From Streptomyces tsukubensis (GTDB lineage Bacteria > Actinomycetota > Actinomycetes > Streptomycetales > Streptomycetaceae): a DNA stretch of 64,000 nt. The DNA is taken from the NCBI RefSeq assembly GCF_009296025.1, contig NZ_CP045178.1:5828001-5892000 (forward strand), in the 5' to 3' direction. The first letter of the stretch is position 1; each line of letters starts with the position of its first letter. Position numbers and translations under genes: made by a program. Shown here in pieces: positions 56,847 through 64,000 of the stretch. The notes under the pieces are model-generated. The model did no database searches, was not told the origin of the DNA, and saw nothing but the letters and a program-made list of their open reading frames with translations.

Positions 56847-56999
56847 GCGGCGGCGCTGGCGGCTGGGCCGACGGTCGGCGGTGGGTGTCAGCCGGGCCCT
56901 GAGCATCCGGTCACTGCACTGGGCATTCGGGGCCCGGGGGGCGGTCACCGGTGCGGGGTGCGGGGTGCGGGCGTGCGTGGGAGTCGGGGCGTAGGGGAG

Positions 57000-58010
57000 C
57001 CAGGACCGCGACCCGTCCGAGGGCCCACAGTGGTCGGTCACCGGTGGTGGGGACACCAGCCGTGCGAAGAATCGGCGGCGCGAGTGCTCGGCGGGCCGGG
57101 GCCAGGCGGCGCGGGGGCTTGCGGGTGTGGGACCCCCGGTCGCGCGGGACCCCGGTGGTGTGGGGCTCGGCGTGCGGGGCCTCGCTATACGGGGCCTCGG
57201 CCGTGCAGGTACTTGGCGGTACCGGGGCTGGCTGTGCCGGGCCTCGCCGGTGCGGGTGCTCGGAGGTGCCCGGTCCCCGGCCGTGCGGTCTCAGGCCGTG
57301 CGGGTGCTCGGAGGTGCGGGTCCCCAGTGGTGTGGGTGCTCGGAGGTGCGGGCTCCAGTGGCGCGGGTGCCCGGCGGTGCGAGGGGTCCCCAGTGGCGCG
57401 GGTGCTCGGCGGTGCGAGGGGTCCCCAGTGGCGCGGGTGCCCGGCGGTGCGAGGGGTCCCCAGTGCTGTGGGTGCTCGGCGGTGCGAGGGTCCCCAGTGG
57501 TGTGGGTGCTCGGGGTGCGGGGCCTCGGCGGTGTGGGTTCCCGGCCGTCCGGGTGCCTGGAGATGCCGGGTCCCCCGGCCGTGGGGGCCCCAGTGGTGCG
57601 GGTGCCCGGAGGTGGCGGGTGCTCGCCGTGCGGGTTCAGGCTCTGCGGGTGCTCGGAGGTGGCGGGTGCTCGGAGATGCCGGTCCGTGCGGGGTCTCGAT
57701 GGTGCGGGACCTCAGCGGTGCGGGTACTCGGCGGTGTGGGCGCCCGCCGTGCGGGTTCCGGCGGTGCGGGCGCCCGGAGGTGGCGGGTGCGCGTCGTGCG
57801 GGTTCTGACGGTGTGGGTGCTCGGAGGTGCTGGTCCGTGCGGGGTCTCGATGGTGTGGGACCTCAGCGGTGCGGATACCCCGAGGTGCTGGGACCCCGGC
57901 CGTGCGGGGCCCAGCGGTCTGGGCGCTCGAAAATGCCGGATCCCCGTCGTGCGGGACCACCGCTCCGCCGGACCTCAGCAGTGCGGGACCCACGATGTGG
58001 TGACGGACTC
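57000..58010. repeat. 1-kb degenerate G-rich repeat field between lon and the lysozyme gene
   Basis: The core is six head-to-tail copies of GGTCCCCAGTGGCGCGGGTG+15 nt with starts at 57319, 57351, 57385, 57420, 57455 and 57489 (period 32-35). Around it GGTGCGGGTGCTCGGAGGTG variants recur about every 18 bp. A stretch of about 45 bp at 57681 recurs at 57832. All three forward frames are open for about 1 kb and read Cys/Gly/Arg/Val strings, so no frame is favoured. I find no start site or family and treat it as non-coding. Confidence 0.85.
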
Positions 58011-58062
58011 AGTCGGTGAAGGTGACGATGACCATCACAGTGACGGTGTCGGTGACCGTCGC

Positions 58063-58098
58063 GGTGGAGGTGGAGGTGGAGGTGGAGGTGGAGGTGGA
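58063..58098. repeat. Six perfect GGTGGA hexamers
   Basis: (GGTGGA)6 at 58063-58098, followed by GGCGGTGGC and preceded by looser GTGACx repeats (58018-58060). It is a G-quadruplex-prone microsatellite 73 bases beyond the lysozyme stop. Confidence 0.95.
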
Positions 58099-58170
58099 GG
58101 CGGTGGCACGGTCCGGTGCCCCGTGTGAAGTGGAGCTCCGGGCCGCGTCACCCGTCCGTACGCGTGGCGG

Positions 58171-59007
58171 TCAGCCGTTGGCGAGGGCCTTCACCCGGTC
58201 GAGGGCGCCGTTGAACTTGTCGTGGTCCCCGACGGTCGGCCCTGACGAGGTGTACTGCCACATCGTGTGGAAGCCCCAGCCTGCGGGCAGTGTGCCCGGG
58301 GTGGTGTTGTAGCGGGCGATCCACAGGGGGTTGGTCGCAGAGAAGGCGGCGGAGTTGCCCGTACAGGCGCTCCACCAGCTCGTCGCCGTGTAGATCACCG
58401 CGTCGCGGCCGGTGCGTGACTTGTAGGTCTTGAGGAAGTCGGCGATCCAGCTCACCATCGCGGAGGCACTTTTGCCGTAGCACTGTGCTCCGTACGGGTT
58501 CCACTCGATGTCGAGAGCCCCTGGCAGGGTCTTGCCGTCCTTCGACCAGCCGCCTCCGTGATCCACGAAGTAGTTGGCCTGGGTGGCGCCGCTCGTGGTG
58601 TCCGGGGTGGCGAAGTGGTAGGCCCCGCGGATCATGCCGACGTTGTAGGAGCCGTTGTACTGCTGCGCGAACGAGGGGTTGGTGTAGTAGGTCCCCTCCG
58701 TCGCCTTGGTGTAGGCCCACTTGACGCCGCTGGACCACAGCGTGGCCCAGTTGACGCTGCCCTGATGGCTGGAGACGTCGACGCCCTCGGTCTGGACGGC
58801 CGCGCGGCTGTCCGGAGGGAGGGGGCCCCGACCGTCGTGCTCGGCCACCCCCATCCCGAGGTGCGCCGATCCCCGTACGGGGAGATCGGCAGTGTCGTTG
58901 GCCTGAGCGGCGGCCGGCAGGGTGACGAGCAGCGAAACCGCTGCGAGGAGAATCCCGGCGACTCGCCCGCGCGAGTGACGGGCAGTTCCGGATCTGTGCA
59001 CGGGCAT
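58171..59007 (-). CDS. Secreted GH25 lysozyme (1,4-beta-N-acetylmuramidase)
   Basis: 278 residues. The signal peptide is about 1-36 (VAGILLAAVSLLVTLPAAAQA), then a short linker and the GH25 barrel: GVDVSSHQG with catalytic-site Asp, YTKATEGTYY, GAYHFA, ALDIEWNPYG with the Asp/Glu pair, and a final MWQYTSSG. It cleaves peptidoglycan outside the cell. ATG 59007 has CGGAGG upstream. No separate cell-wall binding domain is present. Confidence 0.93.
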   Translation of the reverse strand: MPVHRSGTARHSRGRVAGILLAAVSLLVTLPAAAQANDTADLPVRGSAHLGMGVAEHDGRGPLPPDSRAAVQTEGVDVSSHQGSVNWATLWSSGVKWAYTKATEGTYYTNPSFAQQYNGSYNVGMIRGAYHFATPDTTSGATQANYFVDHGGGWSKDGKTLPGALDIEWNPYGAQCYGKSASAMVSWIADFLKTYKSRTGRDAVIYTATSWWSACTGNSAAFSATNPLWIARYNTTPGTLPAGWGFHTMWQYTSSGPTVGDHDKFNGALDRVKALANG

Positions 59008-59239
59008 TGCGTGCCTCCGAAAGCCTCGGTGGGGGGAGTCGCGGCCAGGTGGCCGCGATCCAGACGTTCACGTCGTGAGCATGACAGTGGCGAAGCTATG
59101 CGAGTAAACCGTGGCGGGGGAAGGGCCCTTGTGGTCCGCCGATGGTCTACGCCTGCGAAATACTGACGGAGCTGCGGCGATGACCGTTCGCAGGGAAAAG
59201 TTTCAGCGATGCAGGACTTTCAGGATCGGGAAGCATGCC

Positions 59240-60031
59240 ATGGATACTGACATGCAAGACGGGAATGGGCTCGGCGTAGACCCGTCTGGCCCAAACCACG
59301 ACGCGGCCGGCCCGAACCCCGGCGCCTCCGGCCCAGGCCGCGACGAGTCCGGCCCGAGCCGCGACGCCCCCACCCCAAGCCGAGACGAGTCCGGCCCGAG
59401 CGGCCCGAGCGACGATGCGTCCGGTGTCGGTGAGGTGTCCGGCACTCGCGAGGGGGCCCCGGTTCGGGAGGGCCGGTCCGCCACCGGTCCGGAATCAGTG
59501 GCAGGTGTGGTCGGCCCGGATCCGGACGGAACGCCCCGACTGGATCGGCCGCCCTCCGGGCCTTCCGGCGCTCCCGCCGATACATTGCCGGGCCCACTCC
59601 CCGAGCTGGAGTTTCTCGCTTTGGAGCGCGAGCTGACGGTCTTCCTGCGCCGGGCCCGCGCCTCCTCGGGTGAGATGGCCCGCGAGGTGCACCCCGAGCT
59701 GGAGTCGGCCGCGTACGGGCTGCTCGTACGGCTGGAGGAGGCAGGGCAGCAGCGTGCCACCGAACTCGCCGCGTACATCGGCATCGGGAAGGCGACCATA
59801 AGCCGCCAGCTGCGCGCCCTGGAGACGCTCGGCCTGGTCGCGCGTGAGCCGGATCCCGCGGACGGCCGCGCCTGGCTCGTCCACCTCACCGACGAGGGCC
59901 GCGCCCGCTACCGCAGTGTCCGTGCCGCCCGCCGGGCCCGCTACGTAAGCCGACTCTCGGGATGGGACCGCGACGAGGTCGCAGAACTGGCCCGGCTGCT
60001 GCACCAGCTGAACGCGGACGCTCAGGGGTAG
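59240..60031 (+). CDS. MarR-family regulator with a long disordered N-terminus
   Basis: 263 residues; the MarR domain occupies only about 120-255 (LPELEFLALERELTVFLRRAR, ATELAAYIGIGKATISRQLRALETLGLV, DGRAWLVHLTDEGRARY). The first 115 residues are Ser/Gly/Pro/Asp repeats (SGPNHD, GPGRDESGPSRD). ATG 59240 has GGGAAG upstream; an ATG at 59180 or a later GTG are alternatives. If a later start is used the tail vanishes. The ligand is unknown. Confidence 0.8.
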   Translation: MDTDMQDGNGLGVDPSGPNHDAAGPNPGASGPGRDESGPSRDAPTPSRDESGPSGPSDDASGVGEVSGTREGAPVREGRSATGPESVAGVVGPDPDGTPRLDRPPSGPSGAPADTLPGPLPELEFLALERELTVFLRRARASSGEMAREVHPELESAAYGLLVRLEEAGQQRATELAAYIGIGKATISRQLRALETLGLVAREPDPADGRAWLVHLTDEGRARYRSVRAARRARYVSRLSGWDRDEVAELARLLHQLNADAQG

Positions 60032-60140
60032 GGCCTGGCCCCCTCCACCACACGCCTGCCGCCCACGCCTCGGCGCCCGGTTCCCTCTCCGGTACCTCGG
60101 CGTCGGCTCCCTCTGCCGTACGCGGGGCGGACAACCATGC

Positions 60141-60203
60141 GCCGTCAGCCGTCAGCCGTCAGCCGTCAGCCGTCAGCCGTCAGCCGTCAGCCGTCAGCCG
60201 TGA
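60141..60203. repeat. Eight perfect 7-bp tandem repeats
   Basis: GCCGTCA eight times (60141-60196), then GCCGTGA. It lies between converging genes, 10 bases from the phosphatase stop codon. A likely variable-number locus. Confidence 0.97.
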
Positions 60204-60213
60204 ATCCCTCCCG

Positions 60214-61062
60214 TCACCACTCGGCGTACACCACCGCCGCGTCGTCGTGCGCTTTCCAGGCCACCGGCGCCGCCCCTGAGGCCAGGTGTGCGTCCTCCAG
60301 TGCGCGCACGCGGTCGATCAGGGACTGCGGTCCCTCCTTGGCGATCACTGAGAAGCAGTCCCGCCAGTCGCCCTCGTCGAACGTCTCGACGAAGCGACCC
60401 GCACCGTCGGTCAGTGCGGCCACCGCCCAGACCTCCGCGCGGGGCCGTACGCCGGTCACCGCCCGGTCCGCGACGGACGGGTCCGCGGCGGCCGTGTGGA
60501 AGCCGCCCTCGGTGTTGCGCAGGGCCTCCACCGCGGCCACGTACGTCCGTCCGGTCTCCTTGCGTTCCTGGCTGCCCACCGGCAGGGCGCGGGTCGCGTC
60601 GCGCAGGGCCCCCACCCGCTCGGGGAGTCGGTCGAGCCGGTCGTCGAGAACGGCTTCGACCTCGCCCTCCGCCCCGGCCAGCAGCAGTACGGAGTCGGAG
60701 AGCACCAAGTACTCGACACGCTCGTCGTCCCAGCGCACCAGGACCACGGTCGCCTGTGGCGTACGTGGGTGAGAAAGGTCACAAGTGTCACGGTGTGTGT
60801 CCGCCGTGTGGAGGATGGCCGTGCCGAGGATGTCCCGCAGTGTCAGATCTCGCCGTGAAACGGACAGTTCGCCCAGCTTGCCGCCCAGGTGGGCGGTGAA
60901 CCAGTGCACGGAATGCAGGCAGCCGGTGTCGTCGGGTGGGGGAGTGACGCCGTCGAGGAGGACCAGCGAACCGCCCGTGCCGGAGGCGGGCAGGGCTACT
61001 GAGGTGTAGTCCTCGTTGGGACGTTCGAGGGCGCCCGGGTCCGTGGCGAGTTCGATGCGCAT
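60214..61062 (-). CDS. PP2C-like protein phosphatase
   Basis: 282 residues. Metal-site acids are in order: RPNEDYTS, SLVLLDGVTP, ALTDGAGRF and the final HDDAAVVYAEW. Phosphatase activity on Ser/Thr is therefore plausible, although the sequence is diverged from well-known PP2Cs. There are no membrane segments. ATG 61062 gives MRIELATDPG, the start of the domain. Confidence 0.82.
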   Translation of the reverse strand: MRIELATDPGALERPNEDYTSVALPASGTGGSLVLLDGVTPPPDDTGCLHSVHWFTAHLGGKLGELSVSRRDLTLRDILGTAILHTADTHRDTCDLSHPRTPQATVVLVRWDDERVEYLVLSDSVLLLAGAEGEVEAVLDDRLDRLPERVGALRDATRALPVGSQERKETGRTYVAAVEALRNTEGGFHTAAADPSVADRAVTGVRPRAEVWAVAALTDGAGRFVETFDEGDWRDCFSVIAKEGPQSLIDRVRALEDAHLASGAAPVAWKAHDDAAVVYAEW

Positions 61063-61410
61063 GCGGCCAGTCTGCACGAGCTCTTCACGCGGTCCTGTTC
61101 TTGGCCGGTAGGGCAGGTCAGTGACTGGTTTCGACCGGGATGACCTGGCCTGCCCGATGGCGGCGGGGTATCTTGCCAAAGGCCGCGTGTGACGTCCAAC
61201 CGGCGCTCCGACGGGCTCTGATCGGCCCGGTGCGACGACTTGCTCACCAACTCCCCTGCGATGTTCACTCCTTCGGGTGGCGGGGCATGTGTTGCGCGAC
61301 CGCTCCTCACACGCACTGGAATGGTCGGCAACCGTAGACCAGGGGGGCGCTTGTGTTGACAGTTCGTCACCCGGGCGCATGGGCATGACGAGTCAGGAAT
61401 GTGAGCACCG
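61063..61410. other. Intergenic gap before the NIT sensor kinase
   Basis: Divergent promoter region of 348 bases. GGGCAGGTCA (61111) and TGACCTGGCCTGCCC (61141) form an interrupted dyad. I see no gene and no clear promoter. Confidence 0.4.
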
Positions 61411-64000
61411 GTGCAGAAAACGCGGCCTCGGGGCAAGGGTGTAACACGGGCCGAGGGTGGAAAGCAGGGGAAAAGCGACACCACTGCCGCTCCCGTCGAG
61501 CCACGGCGGTACCGGGTACGCAGCAGGTTGATCATCGCCGTCGCGGTGGTGGCGGCGGCCGTGGCCGCCACGGGCGCACCCGCCGTTGTCTCGGCCGGCA
61601 GTGACCTGCGGGATTCCCAGCGACTTGTCACCCTCGCCGGGCTCACCCAGCGGTCCGTCTCGCTCTCGCAGTCGCTGGCGGACGAACGTGACGAGATCAG
61701 CAGCTACATCGCGGCGGGCCGTCCGCACGGCGAGGGGCTCTCCGAGCGCCGTAGCTCGCGTGTGGACCGCCAGATAGACGAGATCGGAGCTGACGCACCC
61801 GCGGGTCTGCGTGCCGATCTGAAGGAGATCGGCAGCGTCCGGCGCAAGGCGCTCACCGGTAAGGGCACCGCCCTCGACGCCCACACCTCCTATTCGGAGG
61901 CCATCGCCAAACTGCACGACATCGTCGAGGAACTGGCCGACAGGATGCCGCCGAGGGCGGGTTCAGGCGCGCACGCCCTCGCCGACCTCGACGACGCGGT
62001 GGAACAGGCGGGCGCCACCCGCGGACTCCTCCTCGCCGCGCTCGCCACTCCCAAGCCCGCGGGGGGCACCTCGATCGACCCGGTCACGGGCATGCCCAGC
62101 ACCGAGTCGTCCGAGCCCACCGCGGCCGAGCGCCGCCGTGACGCGCTGAGCGCGCAGGCCCAGCAGGCCAGGGTGCGGGAGCGTTCCGCGCTCGCCGACT
62201 TCGCCGCGGGGGCGGCCAAGGAGGCCCGCGGCTCGTACGACTCGACGGTCACGGGGCCCGAGGCCAACACGGCGGAGACCTACCTGGCCAAGCTCACCGA
62301 CCAGCCGACGCTGTCGGACGCCGAGCTGAAGTACGACCACGACAAGGTCGGCTCCGCGCTCTCCGCCAGGATCGACTTGATGCGCGGTGTGGAGTCGGCG
62401 CTCGCGGCTGACCGCGCCCGCGAGGTGTCGCGGCTGCGCGACGAAGACGTGACCGCGCTGGAGATCCGGATCGCCCTGACCGGCGTCTGTCTGCTGATCG
62501 CCGTCGGCGTCACCATCGCCGTCTCCCGTTCGCTGACCCATCCCCTCGCCACACTGCGGCTGGGGACGGCGCGGGTCGCGGCCGACCCGATCATCGAGGA
62601 GCCGGTGCGCTACACCGGCCGTAACGACGAGTTCGCGCAGGTGGTCCGCTCGGTCAACACCATGCATGAGCACGCCGTGACGCTCTACGAGCGCATCTCC
62701 ACCCTCGAAGCGGACCGCAAGCACCTCATCGGCCGCCGCCAGTCCATGGCCGACGAACGCCAGGCGCTGCGCGAACAGCTCGACGAGGTCGGCGCCCAAC
62801 TGGAGACGGCACGCGGTTCCATCCACGGCACCTTCGTCAATCTGGCGCTGCGTACCCTCGCCCTGGTCGAGCGCCAGCTCGCCGTCATCGAGGGCCTTGA
62901 GGAGCGCGAGCAGGACCCCGACCGTCTCGCCACCCTCTTCAAGCTCGACCACCTGGCCACGGTGATGCGTCGTCACTCCGAGAACCTGCTGGTCCTCGCG
63001 GGCGCGGAACACGGCCAGCCGCACCCCGGGGCCGTGCCGCTCGTCGACGTACTGCGGGCAGCGGTCAGTGAGATCGAGCGGTACGAGCGGGTGCGTATCG
63101 CCGCGCTACCGCCGCACGCGCACATCGCGGGGGTGTACGCCGATGACCTCAGCCACCTGCTGGCGGAGCTGCTGGAGAACGCGACGTCGTTCTCGCCGCC
63201 CGACGCTCAGGTCGAGGTCTCCGGCTGGCGGCTGGAGAGCGGCGAGGTCATGCTCTCCGTCCAGGACCAGGGCATCGGCATGTCGGAGAGCCGGCTGGAG
63301 TCCGCCAACACCCTCCTCTCGGAGTCCGATCCGGAGGACATGTTCCCGCGCACGCACGAGGCCGGGGACCGGGCGGACGGCGGCCTCGGACTCGGCCTGT
63401 ACGTCGTCGCCCGGCTGGCGGCCCGTCACGGGGTGGGGGTGCGGCTGAGCGAGCAGAAGCAGGGCGGTACCGCCGCCGCCGTGGTACTGCCGGAGGCGAT
63501 CCTCTCCGACCCTTCCGCCGGGCTCGCCCTTCCGGGGGCCGGTACGCAGGCGCTCGGTGGGACGGCCTTGGTGAGCCTGCCCGGCTCCGAGGCCGAGGCC
63601 AACTCCAACGTGCTGTACGGCCGCGCGACGGACGACACAGCGACGGGGCCGGTGACGCCGGACGACGAGGACACGTCGTCGGAGCGGCGCTGTCCGGGGG
63701 AGGACCACACTCAGGAACCGCCTGCGGCGGGCCACGACCCGCTGATCGCCGCCGCCGAGGAAGCGATCCGCGCCGCGGAGAAGAACGCGGCTGCGGAGAG
63801 TGTTGCGGAAGAGAGCGCTGCGGAAGAGAGCGCTGCGGCGGAATACGCGGCTGAGGAGAGCGCGGAGCGGACAGACGCGGAGCGAACGGACGCAGGCGCA
63901 GTCTCCGTCGGAGAGCCGGGCGGCTCGGGTGAGTCCGGAGAAGCCGCTGCCGCTGAGGTCGGCGCCGAGGACGCCACTGACGTCGACGCCGCCCCTGAGG
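61411..64000 (+). CDS. NIT-domain sensor histidine kinase-like ATPase, 5' part
   Basis: 863 residues to the window end, no stop. Helix 1 is at about 38-62 (LIIAVAVVAAAVAATGAPAVV), then an external all-helical nitrate/nitrite-type sensor (65-340), helix 2 at about 350-370 (IALTGVCLLIAVGVTIAVS), HAMP, a coiled coil and the ATPase (ELLENATSFSPP; VQDQGIGMSE; GLGLGLYVVARLAARHG). There is no clear H box, as in CvnA proteins of conservons. The tail from about 770 is Ala/Glu-rich, with GCTGCGGAAGAGAGC repeated. GTG 61411 follows AGGA at 12 nt. Downstream roadblock, DUF742 and GTPase genes would be expected outside the window. Confidence 0.85.
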   Translation, partial: MQKTRPRGKGVTRAEGGKQGKSDTTAAPVEPRRYRVRSRLIIAVAVVAAAVAATGAPAVVSAGSDLRDSQRLVTLAGLTQRSVSLSQSLADERDEISSYIAAGRPHGEGLSERRSSRVDRQIDEIGADAPAGLRADLKEIGSVRRKALTGKGTALDAHTSYSEAIAKLHDIVEELADRMPPRAGSGAHALADLDDAVEQAGATRGLLLAALATPKPAGGTSIDPVTGMPSTESSEPTAAERRRDALSAQAQQARVRERSALADFAAGAAKEARGSYDSTVTGPEANTAETYLAKLTDQPTLSDAELKYDHDKVGSALSARIDLMRGVESALAADRAREVSRLRDEDVTALEIRIALTGVCLLIAVGVTIAVSRSLTHPLATLRLGTARVAADPIIEEPVRYTGRNDEFAQVVRSVNTMHEHAVTLYERISTLEADRKHLIGRRQSMADERQALREQLDEVGAQLETARGSIHGTFVNLALRTLALVERQLAVIEGLEEREQDPDRLATLFKLDHLATVMRRHSENLLVLAGAEHGQPHPGAVPLVDVLRAAVSEIERYERVRIAALPPHAHIAGVYADDLSHLLAELLENATSFSPPDAQVEVSGWRLESGEVMLSVQDQGIGMSESRLESANTLLSESDPEDMFPRTHEAGDRADGGLGLGLYVVARLAARHGVGVRLSEQKQGGTAAAVVLPEAILSDPSAGLALPGAGTQALGGTALVSLPGSEAEANSNVLYGRATDDTATGPVTPDDEDTSSERRCPGEDHTQEPPAAGHDPLIAAAEEAIRAAEKNAAAESVAEESAAEESAAAEYAAEESAERTDAERTDAGAVSVGEPGGSGESGEAAAAEVGAEDATDVDAAPE

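Noticed and set aside
56951..58128. Three overlapping forward frames of about 285-353 codons after lon
   Set aside because: They exist in all three frames simultaneously because the repeats lack stop codons; no ribosome site, no codon-position GC pattern favouring one frame, and Cys/Gly/Arg strings only.

Overview
This window is chromosomal DNA of a Streptomyces. The evidence is very high GC with strong GC3 bias, GTG and TTG starts, a WhiB-like regulator, and a gene order matching from memory the S. coelicolor SCO5222 to about SCO5290 core region. Family names below come from motifs and remembered homologues, since no search could be run. There are no rRNA or tRNA genes, insertion sequences, prophages or CRISPR arrays.

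Layout. 0-2 kb: the 3' end of an epi-isozizaene-type sesquiterpene cyclase, overlapping by 4 nt with a CYP170-type P450 (albaflavenone pathway). 2-5.7 kb: class I ribonucleotide reductase nrdA-nrdB behind a cobalamin riboswitch. 5.9-7.9 kb: a solute:sodium symporter with its DUF3311 partner. 8.2-16.2 kb: the chitin/GlcNAc regulon, with dasR divergent from dasABC-dasD, then nagB and a SIS-domain sugar-phosphate protein; DasR (dre) sites lie between them. 16.7-22.3 kb: a PdtaS-like histidine kinase, wblE, a lipid kinase, a small membrane protein, and the stress sigma factor sigH with its anti-sigma factor. 22.3-26.4 kb: UBP zinc finger, Na+/H+ antiporter, PLP enzyme, amidase and a small helical protein. 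26.8-29.7 kb: a family 2B (cNMP-domain) encapsulin shell gene next to a polyprenyl synthetase, a probable nanocompartment and its cargo. 29.8-35.8 kb: acetyltransferase, DUF1648 membrane protein with a YtrA-type GntR regulator, an unfamiliar two-gene zinc-ribbon/4-TM operon, nickel superoxide dismutase sodN with sodX, a CGNR protein and a methyltransferase. 35.9-42.7 kb: polar amino-acid ABC transporter, malic enzyme, zinc-type dehydrogenase, and a leaderless HTH gene coupled to a ClpN-domain gene under a tandem palindromic operator. 42.9-46.6 kb: PadR regulator with a DUF4097 protein, a membrane protein and DUF6104. 46.8-56.8 kb: fused 2-oxoglutarate dehydrogenase, a two-component system, a spermidine-synthase-like protein, and lon behind an HspR (HAIR) site. 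58-64 kb: GH25 lysozyme, MarR regulator, PP2C-like phosphatase, and the start of a large NIT-domain sensor kinase that leaves the window.

The genes are mostly core metabolism, stress response and development. What stands out is (1) the encapsulin/polyprenyl synthetase locus, (2) the promoter-operator architectures at 41.83 kb and 33.03 kb, and (3) many short tandem-repeat tracts (units of 6, 7, 12, 14, 23 and about 35 bp) confined to intergenic DNA, several between converging genes. They include a 1-kb degenerate repeat field after lon that stays open in all three forward frames yet looks non-coding.
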